This document shows, piece by piece, positions 8,842-18,606 of a stretch of DNA of 54,789 nucleotides. Numbering within the stretch: the first letter of the stretch is position 1; every line of letters begins with the position of its first letter. The DNA is from Saprospiraceae bacterium (lineage in GTDB: Bacteria > Bacteroidota > Bacteroidia > Chitinophagales > Saprospiraceae). A program made the translations under genes and the position numbers. The DNA lies in contig JADZFD010000073.1 of NCBI GenBank assembly GCA_020850225.1, forward strand, positions 1-54,789, in the 5' to 3' direction. Below the pieces are notes generated by a model. It did no database searches, was not told the DNA's origin, and saw nothing but the letters and a program-made list of their open reading frames with translations.

Positions 8842-11298
8842 ATGATCAGTGGTATATTTAGAAATAAAGGAATAAAAATATTCAGATACAGTATTGGTAT
8901 TGTTTGTGTTGCAGTACTGTTGGCATTGGTTTTTGTTATGTATATCAGATGGTTTGAAGTACCGTCCTCTCATGCATTGCTCCATCCCGGAATAAAGGAA
9001 TCATCAGTTTTGATGGACACTAAAGGACGCAAAATTGGTGAATATATCAATGAATACCGGAATGTAGTAGCTCCCGAAGCTATTAATCCCTATATCAAGC
9101 AATGTGTTATAGCTGTGGAAGATGCGCGGTTTTACAATCATAAAGGTGTTGATGTAAAAGCTATGCTAAGAGTAGCCTTTAAAACCTTGCTGATGGGAGA
9201 TAAGGAATCCGGCGGTGGTTCAACCATTACCCAGCAATTGGCCAAGCAACTGTACCCACGTCCGCGTATCAGTAATAGTAATTGGTTGTATGGCTTCTAT
9301 CTTGTAAAATCTAAAATAAAAGAATGGTTCATAGCATGGAAACTCGAAAAACTGTATACTAAGGAAGAGATTCTGGCTATGTATCTCAATAAGTTTGAGT
9401 TTGTTAATGGTGCTTTTGGCATTGATGCTGCAGCTATGACCTATTTTGCTAAACATCAGGATGCACTTACATTGGGTGAAGCTGCGACTTTGGCAGGAAT
9501 GCTAAAAAATCCGAGTCTATACAACCCTGTCCGTAATCCGGAATTAGTAGAACGGCGCAGAAATGTCGTGCTGGATAAAGTGCTGCTCCATGAAGCTGTA
9601 GAAGCAAAAAAACAACGTGCTGATTTTTCAAAATTTGCCCGATTTAAAGCCATTGACACCATTGTACCTTATTTTAAATCTTCATTGGAAAGCTACCTGT
9701 ACCAGCTAATCAGAACACAGCATCTTGTCAGGGAAGATGGCACTTACTATGATATTTTCAGTGATGGGCTAACTATAGAAAGTACGATAGATCTCGACAT
9801 GCAGCGTTATGCAGAGCAGGCGTCATTGGAACATATGCAATGGATTCAAGGCTGGTTTGACAAGGACTGGAAAAAAATAAAGCCATGGGACTATCAGGCA
9901 GGAGATGCAGAACGTGCTCAACGGATGGATGTGATAGAAAACAGAGCTAAAATGTCTCCAAGGTATGCCTCACTGCGAAAACGTATACTGGAACCGGAAT
10001 TGATTAAACTGGGAGTATTACTAACTGATGCGGACATAGAAAAACTGATAGCAGCCAGGATAGACGAAAAATTAATAAAGACAATCAGTGCTTCTTTGCA
10101 AGAAGTACTTAAAAACCCGCGTTTCGTTTCAGTTAAAAATGCTTATAACCAGCTGGAATCTGCATATAAACTGGCCTTCGGCACAAAATTAAAAATGAAA
10201 ATATTTGACTACGTCAAGGGAGAAAAAGAGGTTGAAATGACACCAATGGATTCTGTAAAATATCATCTGTTATTATTGCAATCCGGATTGGTAGCCATAG
10301 ATCCGCACAATGGATATGTTAAGTGCTGGAATGGAGGACTAAACTACAGGTATTTTAACCTGGATCACGTCAATATGCGTAGGTCAATCGGATCAACAGC
10401 CAAACCTTTCGTATATTCTCTAGCCATGTCAGAGAAAAAAATAAAGCCTTGTGACGCCTTTAAAGATACCATATACACCATATTTCCCGGTGAAGGAGAT
10501 TTTAAAAACAAGGAACCCTGGAGCCCACAGAATGCCACAAAGATCAATACAGGTCTGATGTATAATCTCTATCATGGATTAATGTATTCCAAAAATACCA
10601 TCACCGTCCGCTTACTCAAAGAGTTGGGCTCCGTTCGTCCACTTATAGAATTATGGAATAAAATGGGGATAAGCAAAGAGGATAAATTGCCCAATGGCAG
10701 AAAGGCTGTTCCAGACTGGCCGTCTATTGGACTTGGTGCTATCGATATATCTCTGTTGCAACTAACAAGCGCATACACGGCTTTCGCCAATGAAGGGAAA
10801 TGGGTTAAACCTGTATTGGTGAAATGTATCAGGGATAAGACAGGCAAAATTATCTATAGGGATAGTACAATATCCAATCAGGTAATTGAACCCTTGAACA
10901 ATTCCATCATGCTGGACATGCTTGTTAATAATGAATCACATGATTTTAGTATGCACCTCAAGTCAGTTAATGGTGGAAAGACAGGCACAACAGACGATCA
11001 GAGTGATGGCTGGTATATAGGATTGACTCCCGGGCTGGTTGTGGGCATCTGGACAGGAGGTGATGAAAAATGGGTTCGCTTCCTGAGAGAAGACGTAGGT
11101 CAGGGCTTTTTTACAGCACGACCTGTTTTTGAAAAATTTATACGAAAACTGGAAAAGGATTCGACAGGTATTTATGATTATAAAGCAAAATTTGTAGAGC
11201 CACCTGTTGGTTTTAAGGAATTGACAAATTGCCCTAAAAAGAAAACGGAAGCTATACCAGAAGCCATAAGGGGAAGTCAACCTTTGGATGCAGATTAG
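8842..11298 (+). CDS. Class A penicillin-binding protein (PBP1A-type)
   Basis: Bifunctional peptidoglycan synthase anchored in the inner membrane with its catalytic domains in the periplasm. I take the ATG at 8842 (818 residues); an upstream in-frame TTG at 8833 overlaps a -7-like box and is less likely. One transmembrane helix lies at about 16-37. The GT51 glycosyltransferase has AVEDARFYNHKGVD, with catalytic Glu at about residue 93, and GGGSTITQQLAKQLYPR. The transpeptidase has SxxK as S518-T-A-K521, an SKNT motif, and KTG at 713-715. The C-terminal tail past the transpeptidase is short. The family is the MrcA/PonA type. The predicted -7 box ends only 6 nt before the ATG, so the mRNA may be nearly leaderless. 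Confidence 0.93.
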   Translation: MISGIFRNKGIKIFRYSIGIVCVAVLLALVFVMYIRWFEVPSSHALLHPGIKESSVLMDTKGRKIGEYINEYRNVVAPEAINPYIKQCVIAVEDARFYNHKGVDVKAMLRVAFKTLLMGDKESGGGSTITQQLAKQLYPRPRISNSNWLYGFYLVKSKIKEWFIAWKLEKLYTKEEILAMYLNKFEFVNGAFGIDAAAMTYFAKHQDALTLGEAATLAGMLKNPSLYNPVRNPELVERRRNVVLDKVLLHEAVEAKKQRADFSKFARFKAIDTIVPYFKSSLESYLYQLIRTQHLVREDGTYYDIFSDGLTIESTIDLDMQRYAEQASLEHMQWIQGWFDKDWKKIKPWDYQAGDAERAQRMDVIENRAKMSPRYASLRKRILEPELIKLGVLLTDADIEKLIAARIDEKLIKTISASLQEVLKNPRFVSVKNAYNQLESAYKLAFGTKLKMKIFDYVKGEKEVEMTPMDSVKYHLLLLQSGLVAIDPHNGYVKCWNGGLNYRYFNLDHVNMRRSIGSTAKPFVYSLAMSEKKIKPCDAFKDTIYTIFPGEGDFKNKEPWSPQNATKINTGLMYNLYHGLMYSKNTITVRLLKELGSVRPLIELWNKMGISKEDKLPNGRKAVPDWPSIGLGAIDISLLQLTSAYTAFANEGKWVKPVLVKCIRDKTGKIIYRDSTISNQVIEPLNNSIMLDMLVNNESHDFSMHLKSVNGGKTGTTDDQSDGWYIGLTPGLVVGIWTGGDEKWVRFLREDVGQGFFTARPVFEKFIRKLEKDSTGIYDYKAKFVEPPVGFKELTNCPKKKTEAIPEAIRGSQPLDAD

Positions 11299-11382
11299 TG
11301 AGCAGGATATTAAGATACCTGTATATTAAAAGTCTTTCTTTGTTATGTTTGAAGACGTATTCCATATTTAATTCGATGTAAT

Positions 11383-11418
11383 GTTTGTTTTTGTTAAAAA
11401 ATCAGTCATAAAACAAAC
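11383..11418. terminator. Weak hairpin between convergent genes
   Basis: GTTTGTTTT (11383-11391) and AAAACAAAC (11410-11418) form a 9-bp AT-rich inverted repeat between the convergent PBP and Nudix genes. There is no clean T-run after it on either strand, so a terminator role is only suggested by position. Confidence 0.3.
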
Positions 11419-11428
11419 TGTATCAGTA

Positions 11429-11908
11429 TCAGACAACAATATCTCCTGACAATTTTTCAATCATGGATACCAATTCCATCTGTTCATTATAGATGGCATC
11501 CAGTACGAATTGCCTTCCTTCTTTCAGATACTGGTATATTATAAGATCCGGTGGAGGTATGTCCAATGAAGGTGCTTCAGATTTTTCAACCCACATAAGT
11601 ATTCCTTCATCACACAGAGGAGGTTCATACCAGGGGATTTCGGATGTATATACAAAACTAATCCAATTGTATTGCACAGGAGAAGTCTCAGTCAGAATGC
11701 CACAAAACCGAATATCCTTCAGCATTACCTGAGCTTCCTCCATCGTTTCCCTGATTATGGCCTGATCCGGAGTTTCAAAAGGTTCTAAACTACCTCCAAT
11801 TGGGGCATATTTACCATAGTAAGGTGTTTTGGTACGTTTGAGAAGCAAATATTTGTCATGATGAGACAAAAAGCAAAATGCTGCAGCTCTTTTGGATCCA
11901 GGCTTCAT
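11429..11908 (-). CDS. Nudix hydrolase
   Basis: 159-residue hydrolase of nucleoside-diphosphate-linked substrates. The Nudix box (G-x5-E-x7-R-E-x2-E-E) is at G39 to E58: GSLEPFE, seven residues, then RETMEEAQ. The usual Gly near the end of the box is a Gln here, while the metal-binding Glu residues are all kept. The N-terminal half (KYLLLKRTKTPYYGKYAPIGG) is the usual strand leading into the box. The substrate cannot be told. It starts 12 nt after the MarR gene stop on the same strand, so the pair is probably one operon and the regulator may control it. Confidence 0.85.
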   Translation of the reverse strand: MKPGSKRAAAFCFLSHHDKYLLLKRTKTPYYGKYAPIGGSLEPFETPDQAIIRETMEEAQVMLKDIRFCGILTETSPVQYNWISFVYTSEIPWYEPPLCDEGILMWVEKSEAPSLDIPPPDLIIYQYLKEGRQFVLDAIYNEQMELVSMIEKLSGDIVV

Positions 11909-11920
11909 ATTCTGTTACGG

Positions 11921-12370
11921 TTATCCTCTCATTTTATCCAACAAACCACTTAAGGTTTCGTATTCACTTTCTGTAAGGCGGTTATTGGCTGCATCCTGTA
12001 CGGCAACTTCATTCATAATTAGCTGTAGCTGATCAATTCCGGATTGGGAGATGGTTACGTCCATCTGGCGTTTGTTGTTTGCGCAGATTTTCCTTTCTAC
12101 CCAACCTTTTTTCTGCAGTTTATCTATAAGCCGTGTCAGATCAGTTCCTTTATCCAGCATTACTTCTTTGATGTAGCCGGGTGTGACAGGTTCCGGATAT
12201 TTTCCTTTAAGTATGCGTAGCAGGTTGTAATGCTGTCCCTGTATTTCAAATTTTCTGAATACTGTCTGATGAATATCCCTGAAATAGTTGGAGGTATACA
12301 GCAAGTTGACTATGGCTTTCTGATAACCATCCTTAAATCTGGCCTGCTGAATGACTTTTTCTATATTCAT
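11921..12370 (-). CDS. MarR-family transcriptional regulator
   Basis: 149-residue winged-helix DNA-binding protein, probably a dimer responding to a small ligand. I choose the ATG at 12370 (MNIEKVIQQARF). A longer frame to 12439 would run back through the B12-locus terminator and its added residues look non-conserved. The wHTH region includes QHYNLLRILKGKYPEPVT, then VMLDKGTDLTRLIDKLQKKG and the wing WVERKICANNKRQMDVTIS, a good fit to MarR. It sits just 13 nt past the T-run of the upstream terminator, so some expression may come from read-through of the B12 operon. The Nudix gene follows. Confidence 0.85.
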   Translation of the reverse strand: MNIEKVIQQARFKDGYQKAIVNLLYTSNYFRDIHQTVFRKFEIQGQHYNLLRILKGKYPEPVTPGYIKEVMLDKGTDLTRLIDKLQKKGWVERKICANNKRQMDVTISQSGIDQLQLIMNEVAVQDAANNRLTESEYETLSGLLDKMRG

Positions 12371-12382
12371 TACATTTGTTTT

Positions 12383-12424
12383 AAATAAAAAAACTGAGAT
12401 ATCCCATGTGGAATACCTCAGTTT
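12383..12424 (-). terminator. Rho-independent terminator of the btuB-btuG-like operon
   Basis: On the minus strand, AAACTGAG (12423-12416) pairs with CTCAGTTT (12398-12391). The inner stem is mostly paired around ACATG, and TTTTTTTATTT follows. It lies 36 nt after the btuG-like stop and before the MarR start, so it ends the B12 transcript or attenuates read-through into marR. Confidence 0.8.
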
Positions 12425-12459
12425 ATAACAAAATATCAATATAGTTGTTGCAACAGACT

Positions 12460-13497
12460 TTAATTGTTGAAATAGACGAATGCCGGTATAATACCCGTCG
12501 TTACGTTTTTTACTTGTTTAAAATCTTTATTTAGAATAGTAAGTTCTCCTTTTTGTTGAAAATCTTTGGCATTTAAAAGGTAGAAATTGTCATTGACGGG
12601 ATGAATGGCCAGATTGTAAAATAATCCGGAATACACTGCTTTGGAATCTTCATCCGGTTTTGTAATATTCAATTCTATAACGCTGGATCCATTCAGATAG
12701 TATAATTCTGATTTGTTATTATTAACGACCAGTTTCTGACATCCATTAGGCAATTTTTTTGAAAATGCGACCTTATTATTTACGATTTTATGTATGGAAC
12801 CATCGGTGCTTAATCCGGGATCGGTATAGTTGGTGAAGCCACTGCACAGTAACCAAATATCGCCATTCTTATCTAAAGCGAGATCATTGGTATTGTCACC
12901 GGCTTCGATGGTACCTGTGAGTACTTCCTTCTGTGTATCATAGACGACAACATGGTGATTGAGTGGATCCCATTCGCTGGCTGTAACAGTGATATAAACG
13001 TTGTTGTCTTTGGATAACATTTTTTCTGCCAAACCCTGAATGGCAGTAGATTTGGAGATAGTAAGGGTTTTGGTGTCGATGAGATTGATAAATCCGGAAG
13101 TGAAGTCTGAAGACCAGGACGTAACGTATAATTTTCCGTTGGAATTAACAAAATACCGGGGCAAATTAACAGGTATTTCTCCTATGTATTTAAAGTCTAC
13201 GGCATTGACGACTACTATTTTTGCACTGTTATTGACAGCTATAAAATATTTATTGTCATGAAAAATCATGGATTGGGCGATATTACCCAGTACAAGACCC
13301 GGATTCTGAAGTTCAAAGATATCATCAATTTGTTCGTCATCATTCAGATATGTTATTGTTCCGGTACCGGAATTAAACAGGCCTTCATTGACGATAAATG
13401 TGCCACGGCTGTAATCTTTCTGAATACTATTGTCATCCTTGGTACAGGAAAACAATGTTGCAATAAATAGGGATAATAAAATAAAACGGTTAAACAT
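12460..13497 (-). CDS. BtuG-like surface lipoprotein (YncE/DUF5074-type beta-propeller)
   Basis: 345-residue lipoprotein. The signal peptide ends in a lipobox LFSC with the lipidated Cys at residue 18. The next residues, TKDDN, resemble the Lys-Asp-Asp surface-export signal of Bacteroidota lipoproteins. The rest is a YncE-like beta-propeller: repeats such as GNIAQSMIFHDNKYFIAVNNSAKI, then VNAVDFKYIGEI and DTKTLTISK. In Bacteroides, BtuG is a surface propeller lipoprotein that captures cobalamin and hands it to BtuB. The position here, 30 nt after a BtuB-like receptor under a cobalamin riboswitch, makes the same role likely. This is inference from context plus fold; I cannot identify B12-binding residues. 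A terminator follows directly. Confidence 0.75.
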   Translation of the reverse strand: MFNRFILLSLFIATLFSCTKDDNSIQKDYSRGTFIVNEGLFNSGTGTITYLNDDEQIDDIFELQNPGLVLGNIAQSMIFHDNKYFIAVNNSAKIVVVNAVDFKYIGEIPVNLPRYFVNSNGKLYVTSWSSDFTSGFINLIDTKTLTISKSTAIQGLAEKMLSKDNNVYITVTASEWDPLNHHVVVYDTQKEVLTGTIEAGDNTNDLALDKNGDIWLLCSGFTNYTDPGLSTDGSIHKIVNNKVAFSKKLPNGCQKLVVNNNKSELYYLNGSSVIELNITKPDEDSKAVYSGLFYNLAIHPVNDNFYLLNAKDFQQKGELTILNKDFKQVKNVTTGIIPAFVYFNN

Positions 13498-13527
13498 TAT
13501 TGAAAAATTTTTGGATTATAAAAAAAA

Positions 13528-15324
13528 TTAAAAATGATATTTATAGGTTAATTCTGCATTGAGACCAGGCATGGGATAGAATCGCACCCAGTAGTAGTCC
13601 TGCTGCAACAGATTGAATATTTGTAATTGCCAACTGTGTGAATCCAGCCATAAGGAAGATTTAAAATTGAGCATATGGACAGCTGTGAGTTTGCCTGTTT
13701 CGTCAGGAGCATCATATCGTATTCCGGTAAACTGATATTCCAAACCAAGGTCAAAAATGCTCTTTTTAAATAGAGCACTGAACTGCGTTTTGTGTACCGG
13801 AACATAGATCAATTGCTTGTTTTTCAGCTTAGGATCATAGTAATGTTCTATGGCAGTGGTGCGGTTAAAGGCATAGTCTGCTTGTAGAATTATACGGCTT
13901 TTGGTAATGTTAAATGCGGTTTTGGCGGATAATTCCATTCCGCGTGAGCATACTTTTTTTTGATTGACAGGAGTCCATAAGTCATTTCTGAAAGGAATCC
14001 ACTGTATCCAGTTGTCCACGAGATTGGCATAAATGGCAGATTTAACTTCCAGAAATTTAAAATCCCAAGTGTATTTGATTTCAGATTTGAAGGCTTTTTC
14101 TGTTTTCAAATCAGGGTTGCCACCAGTAGGCCAGTACAGGTCATTGAGACCAGGAAGGCTGTAATTTCTTGCAAATATCCACTGGAGTGATTTAAATTGG
14201 GCAGAGAGTGTCCAGGAGAATGGCATGAATATTTTATCAGTAATATCCTGCCTGAAACTGATATCTGTTTGAAATGCATCAGACCAGGCAATTGGTTTGA
14301 GTATACTGACAGATGAGGTGTTTCTTTCCTGACGCTGCGTATAAAAGTTTGAATTGCTCACATCCATACGGTGCTGAAAGTTAATGTATAAAGGACGGTT
14401 TATATTCGTCCACCCGGCATTGAAAAAGTATACATTTGTTTTGGCTTTTGAATCGACAGCTGGTGCTTCGAAATGCAGATATTCTCTGGAGTATACTGCT
14501 GATGCATTCCATACCGAATGTTGTGTATAGTATTTGTATGAAAGTGCCGATCTGAAATTGTTGTCCTTCTGATGTTGCTTTGTACTGGCTGATGAGGTGA
14601 TACTTACAGGTATTATTCTGTCAGCATATTGCCACCAGATATCAGCCTGTAATGTCTGGTTTTCTCTTACCCTGTAACCTGTATTGACAACGATGTTATT
14701 TTGGAGTAAGTCTGTAGAATGTCTGTTGTATTTCTTTAAATTATATAGATAATTAAACCGGTTGGAGTGATAGCCGCTTTGTATTCCAGCCTTGTAATGC
14801 CATTTATTTTTGGAGCCTGCATACATTAATCCTGCATCATAATTTTGGAGCGATGATGATTTTATATATATCTCAGATTGGGTGTGCCGAAATGTATTAT
14901 TGTTAATTGTAAGCGCACCTGCAAGACCATTGGTACCGGAAAGAGACGGATTGCCTGTACTGTAGAAGTTAATGTTGTCAAATAAAAAACCGGGTATAAG
15001 TGACAAATCATACGATCCGTTCAAGGTGTTCTGAATATTGAGTCCTTGCCATAGAACGGGCAGATGTCTGTTGCCAAAACCACGGTGCAGTAGGGTGGTC
15101 AATCCACCAGGCGTAGATATCTGCACCTGACTGCCATTGATGTCTCTCAGGAATTGGGTGATATGCGCATATATACTATCGTTATACTGTTTGTCAGGTT
15201 GGATTGTAAGCCCGTAGAAAGGTTTGATTCCTTTTATTTCTATGGTATCCAACCATACCTGACCCTTAAGTTCAGCTTGAGTTACATAGATTAATATACA
15301 TACCAGAGTTAAATAACGTATCAT
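13528..15324 (-). CDS. btuB: TonB-dependent vitamin B12 receptor (BtuB-like)
   Basis: Outer-membrane active transporter, assigned to cobalamin because a cobalamin riboswitch precedes it. The 598 residues are close to E. coli BtuB length, shorter than SusC-type receptors. A signal peptide (about 1-22) is followed by a TonB-box-like DTIEIKG at 26-32. The plug domain then follows (VQISTPGGLTTLLHRGFGNRHLPVLWQGLNI, broken here for length, and NPSLSGTNGLAGALTI). The remainder is a 22-strand-type barrel with alternating aromatic strands, ending in an aromatic residue (YKYHF), the usual signal for outer-membrane insertion. The first gene of the operon, it is followed after 30 nt by the BtuG-like lipoprotein. 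BtuF/BtuC/BtuD genes are not in the window. Confidence 0.85.
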   Translation of the reverse strand: MIRYLTLVCILIYVTQAELKGQVWLDTIEIKGIKPFYGLTIQPDKQYNDSIYAHITQFLRDINGSQVQISTPGGLTTLLHRGFGNRHLPVLWQGLNIQNTLNGSYDLSLIPGFLFDNINFYSTGNPSLSGTNGLAGALTINNNTFRHTQSEIYIKSSSLQNYDAGLMYAGSKNKWHYKAGIQSGYHSNRFNYLYNLKKYNRHSTDLLQNNIVVNTGYRVRENQTLQADIWWQYADRIIPVSITSSASTKQHQKDNNFRSALSYKYYTQHSVWNASAVYSREYLHFEAPAVDSKAKTNVYFFNAGWTNINRPLYINFQHRMDVSNSNFYTQRQERNTSSVSILKPIAWSDAFQTDISFRQDITDKIFMPFSWTLSAQFKSLQWIFARNYSLPGLNDLYWPTGGNPDLKTEKAFKSEIKYTWDFKFLEVKSAIYANLVDNWIQWIPFRNDLWTPVNQKKVCSRGMELSAKTAFNITKSRIILQADYAFNRTTAIEHYYDPKLKNKQLIYVPVHKTQFSALFKKSIFDLGLEYQFTGIRYDAPDETGKLTAVHMLNFKSSLWLDSHSWQLQIFNLLQQDYYWVRFYPMPGLNAELTYKYHF

Positions 15325-15429
15325 CCGAAATAGTTGATTATTCAGAACGGAATTGTATTATGTGCTATTAAAACCGACTCTAATCCTAATATAAGGAATG
15401 ATGTGTATATCTGATAACAAGCATAACCA

Positions 15430-15446
15430 ACCTTTCGCCCGAAAGT
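15430..15446 (-). other. Hairpin between riboswitch core and btuB (possible expression platform)
   Basis: CTTTCG (15445-15440) and CGAAAG (15437-15432) form a short stable hairpin on the minus strand, downstream of the B12 box. It is not followed by a T-run, so if it belongs to the switch it would act on translation or on an alternative fold rather than as a classical terminator. Confidence 0.4.
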
Positions 15447-15461
15447 CATTATTAAAAAATC

Positions 15462-15640
15462 TGAATCTGGCAGGTCTTCTGACTTGTTTTTTAACCGGAC
15501 GCCTTCCCGTCTCAATGTGACAGTGGCAGGATGTCCTGAAAATTCCTGATAAACGGAACAAAAACTTACAGCTACGGGGATAGTTCCGGATTTTCACCGG
15601 ATTCCCTATTAAGTATATGATGTTAATAACACCACAAACA
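15462..15640 (-). ncRNA. Cobalamin riboswitch
   Basis: The minus strand carries the conserved cobalamin aptamer pieces in order. First is AGGGAATCCGGTGAAAATCC, then CCCCGTAGCTGTAAG, then GCCACTG (15527-15521) and GGGAAGGC (15508-15501). The B12 box GTCAGAAGACCTGCC (15483-15469) closes it. Binding of adenosyl- or another cobalamin normally shuts off expression of the following uptake genes. The next genes downstream are the btuB-like and btuG-like genes, as expected. Boundaries are approximate because the P1 stem could not be folded computationally. Confidence 0.95.
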
Positions 15641-15652
15641 CCAAATTTCAGG

Positions 15653-15684
15653 CAAAGATAGTATTTATTGAATAGTAAATTCAA
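15653..15684 (-). promoter_or_regulatory. Promoter of the B12 uptake operon
   Basis: On the minus strand TTG (15684-15682) is followed after 21 nt by TATCTTTG (15660-15653), matching the Bacteroidota -33/-7 pattern. Transcription would begin a few bases before the riboswitch 5' end. A 6-bp palindrome TTGAAT-TTACT-ATTCAA overlaps the -33 element and could be a regulator site. Confidence 0.7.
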
Positions 15685-15886
15685 TATTTTGTATCAAAGA
15701 AATCTATTTCCTGACATACTATAAATTGATGCATACTAATAATGTTTTATCGGCTGATATTTATATGGGTATATATATTAATATATGATATTTATATATT
15801 GGTAAAAAATATTTTTTATTAATAGTGTTGTAAAAAGCCGGATATATCAGGAACTACGCAAGTATCAATTGTGTTGTATTTTAAAA

Positions 15887-16111
15887 ATGAATCGTATGAA
15901 TACTGAAAATTTTATTACGGTCAGAGAGTATAGTGATCATATTGTTGGAGAATTGGCAATGGTAGCATTAAGGGACGCCGGAATACAAGCGTTTAAAATT
16001 GACGAAATGAATACCACCTTACCTATAGAAAATGAGTTTATCATAAAAGTACACGAATCTGATGTGGAAGCCGCTCTGAAGGTGATAGAAGCATGTGAGA
16101 GAGGAGAATAA
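15887..16111 (+). CDS. Small DUF2007-like protein
   Basis: About 74 residues. The ATG at 15887 is chosen; an ATG at 15896 is equally possible and an upstream TTG at 15869 is less likely. The pattern ITVREYSDHIVGELAMVALRDAGI, then IKVHESDVEAALKVIEA, resembles the DUF2007 putative signal-transducing domain (betaalphabeta fold, often written as acting on a partner protein). I cannot assign a function. It stands alone, with AT-rich gaps on both sides, upstream of the Rel/SpoT gene on the same strand. Confidence 0.65.
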   Translation: MNRMNTENFITVREYSDHIVGELAMVALRDAGIQAFKIDEMNTTLPIENEFIIKVHESDVEAALKVIEACERGE

Positions 16112-16352
16112 AAGAGTCTGAATACGCTTTTTATATGGACACAGTATCAAAGTATTGTTCATTTGAATGATATGATCTGATAGCTGTGTGTATATGAAAC
16201 TTTTACATTTAACTATTAATAAGACCATTTTCATTTTAACAGTAAAAAGACTGTCTGTATTTTTTTTACTACAGAATCTAAATTAATCGCACTTACATGA
16301 ATAATAATTGTAAGAGAAGTACAATATTTGTTATCAGAAAAAAATAAATAAT

Positions 16353-18596
16353 ATGCCAATAGGAGTTTCATATACAGAAGAAGAGTTGCAAGTCGTCAGA
16401 AAAAAATTTGATGAATTATTGATATTGATGGAACACAGTACCAATCCAGAGGATGTTATGATGCTCGAAAAGGCATACGAAATGGCTGTTGACGCCCATA
16501 AATATCAGCGGAGAAAATCCGGAGAGCCCTACATTTTGCATCCGATAGAGGTAGCGCGTATCTGTTTTGAAGAGATTGGTCTGGGACCAACAGCCGTTAT
16601 CTGTGCATTGTTACACGATGTAGTTGAGGATACGCCCATTACACTGGATGAAATCAAAGATCAATTTGGTGAAAAAATTGCATTGATAGTGGATGGCCTG
16701 ACAAAATTGGATGGCAGTTACAATAATATGGGTGAGGTCGAAAGCCCACAGGCAGAGAACTTTAAAAAAGTACTGAGCACATTGGTAGTCGATGTCAGGG
16801 TTGTCCTTATCAAGATGGCAGACAGATTACACAATTTACGAACTATCGGAGCACAGGCACGTCACAAACAACTTAAGATAGCCGCTGAAACGGAATTCAT
16901 CTATGCACCATTGGCACATAGATTGGGTTTGTACAATATGAAGACAGAACTTCAGGATATATGCCTTAAAATATCTGACCCTGAACTTTTTGAAGAGATT
17001 AGTCATAAGCTGATAGATTCTGACTCTGATAGAAAAGCATATATTGAAGATTTTATAGCGCCGGTAATTACCGAATTACAGAATTTAGGTGCAGAATTTA
17101 AAGTGTCGGGCAGAAGTAAAGCCATCTCATCCATTGCCAATAAAATCAGAAACAATAATGTTACCTTCGAGGAGATATATGATATTTTTGCTGTCAGGAT
17201 TGTTGTAGATGTTCCCGTAGAAAAAGAAAAGATATTCTGCTGGCAGATTTACTCCATCATTACAGATGTTTACAAACCGATTCCGGAACGATTAAAAGAT
17301 TGGGTCACAACGCCTAAGAGTAATGGTTATGAATCATTGCACACTACAGTCATAGGCCCGAAAGGAAAATATGTAGAAGTTCAGATACGGTCAAAACGAA
17401 TGGATGAAATAGCAGAAAGGGGATTTGCAGCACACTGGAAGTATAAAGGTATCAAAAAACAGGAAAATGTTTTTGACAAATGGCTGGATAATATACGTGA
17501 GATGCTTGATACCAAAGAAACTAATACCATTGAATTTATAAAAGATTTTAAGACCAACCTCTTTGATGAAGAAGTGTATGTCTTTACACCTAAGGGAGAA
17601 ATGCGCGTCCTGCCCAAAGGTGCCACTGCCCTGGATTTTGCATTTGATATACATACCGATGTCGGATATCATACTACAGCAATTAAAGTCAATAATAAAT
17701 TGGTACCTATGGGCACCAAACTCAATAACGGAGACCAGGTACTTGTACTGACTAATAAAAGCCAAAAACCCAGCGAAGACTGGTTAAAAATGGTAGTTAC
17801 CGGAAAGGCGAGGGCAAAGATCAGATCAGCCTTGAAGGATGACCGTCGCAAGATTGGTGAAACAGGTAAAGAAGCATTGGAACGAAAACTCAAAAATCTG
17901 AAGATAGATTTTGAAGATAATGTAGACATTATTTCAAAACATTTCGGTTTTAAAAGTAGGATAGATTACTTCTTTGCTATTTCACAGGGTGATGTTCGCG
18001 TATCTGACATTAAAAATTATGAAATTGAAAACGGCAGGATTGTATTTGTTAAAGAGGATATCAATACAGAGCCTAAAGAAGAAAATATAACTGAAGAACT
18101 CAAAAAAATAAGAAGACCGGCTAAAGACAATAAGTCAATGATACTGGTCAATGGTGAATCGGCTGATATATATCAGTTTTCATTGGCTACCTGCTGTAAT
18201 CCTTTGCAGGGAGACGATATTTTTGCCTATCTTTCCAAGGAGGGATTAAAAATCCATCGAACTACATGTCCCAATGCAACCCACTTGCTCGCCAATTTCG
18301 GATACCGTGTTCTCAAAGCAGACTGGGTAGGAAGTGTGAATTCTACATTTGTGGTTGAACTATTGGTAACAGGTATAGATTCTGGTATCGGCGTAATTCA
18401 GGCTTTGACCAATGAACTGTCCAATAAGTTAACAGTAAATATCAAATCGTTCAGTATTGAAGGCCGGGAAGGTTACTTTGAGGGTAGAATAGGAATAACT
18501 GTCTTAAACAAAGAGCAATTGAATCTCGTTATACAATCATTGGAAAAGTTGCCGGGTATATCCTCGGTCATCCGTACCGATAAATCTTTTGATTAA
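16353..18596 (+). CDS. Bifunctional (p)ppGpp synthetase/hydrolase (Rel/SpoT)
   Basis: Makes and degrades the alarmone (p)ppGpp in the stringent response. The 747 residues hold the full long-RSH layout. The HD hydrolase domain carries HPIEVARI (H63) and LLHDVVEDT (H88-D89), which suggests it is active. The synthetase domain contains [28 protein letters not shown] and [15 protein letters not shown] with its conserved Glu. A TGS domain follows ([20 protein letters not shown]), then a helical region and a zinc-finger-like [12 protein letters not shown], and a C-terminal ACT domain. With both active sites intact it is a Rel-type bifunctional enzyme. The Fur gene starts 10 nt after its stop, so the two are probably one operon. 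Confidence 0.95.
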   Translation: MPIGVSYTEEELQVVRKKFDELLILMEHSTNPEDVMMLEKAYEMAVDAHKYQRRKSGEPYILHPIEVARICFEEIGLGPTAVICALLHDVVEDTPITLDEIKDQFGEKIALIVDGLTKLDGSYNNMGEVESPQAENFKKVLSTLVVDVRVVLIKMADRLHNLRTIGAQARHKQLKIAAETEFIYAPLAHRLGLYNMKTELQDICLKISDPELFEEISHKLIDSDSDRKAYIEDFIAPVITELQNLGAEFKVSGRSKAISSIANKIRNNNVTFEEIYDIFAVRIVVDVPVEKEKIFCWQIYSIITDVYKPIPERLKDWVTTPKSNGYESLHTTVIGPKGKYVEVQIRSKRMDEIAERGFAAHWKYKGIKKQENVFDKWLDNIREMLDTKETNTIEFIKDFKTNLFDEEVYVFTPKGEMRVLPKGATALDFAFDIHTDVGYHTTAIKVNNKLVPMGTKLNNGDQVLVLTNKSQKPSEDWLKMVVTGKARAKIRSALKDDRRKIGETGKEALERKLKNLKIDFEDNVDIISKHFGFKSRIDYFFAISQGDVRVSDIKNYEIENGRIVFVKEDINTEPKEENITEELKKIRRPAKDNKSMILVNGESADIYQFSLATCCNPLQGDDIFAYLSKEGLKIHRTTCPNATHLLANFGYRVLKADWVGSVNSTFVVELLVTGIDSGIGVIQALTNELSNKLTVNIKSFSIEGREGYFEGRIGITVLNKEQLNLVIQSLEKLPGISSVIRTDKSFD

Positions 18597-18606
18597 TAAA
18601 ACAATT

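Noticed and set aside
15358-15684. 108-codon minus-strand open frame
   Set aside because: It lies on the cobalamin riboswitch and its promoter; the RNA motifs explain the sequence.
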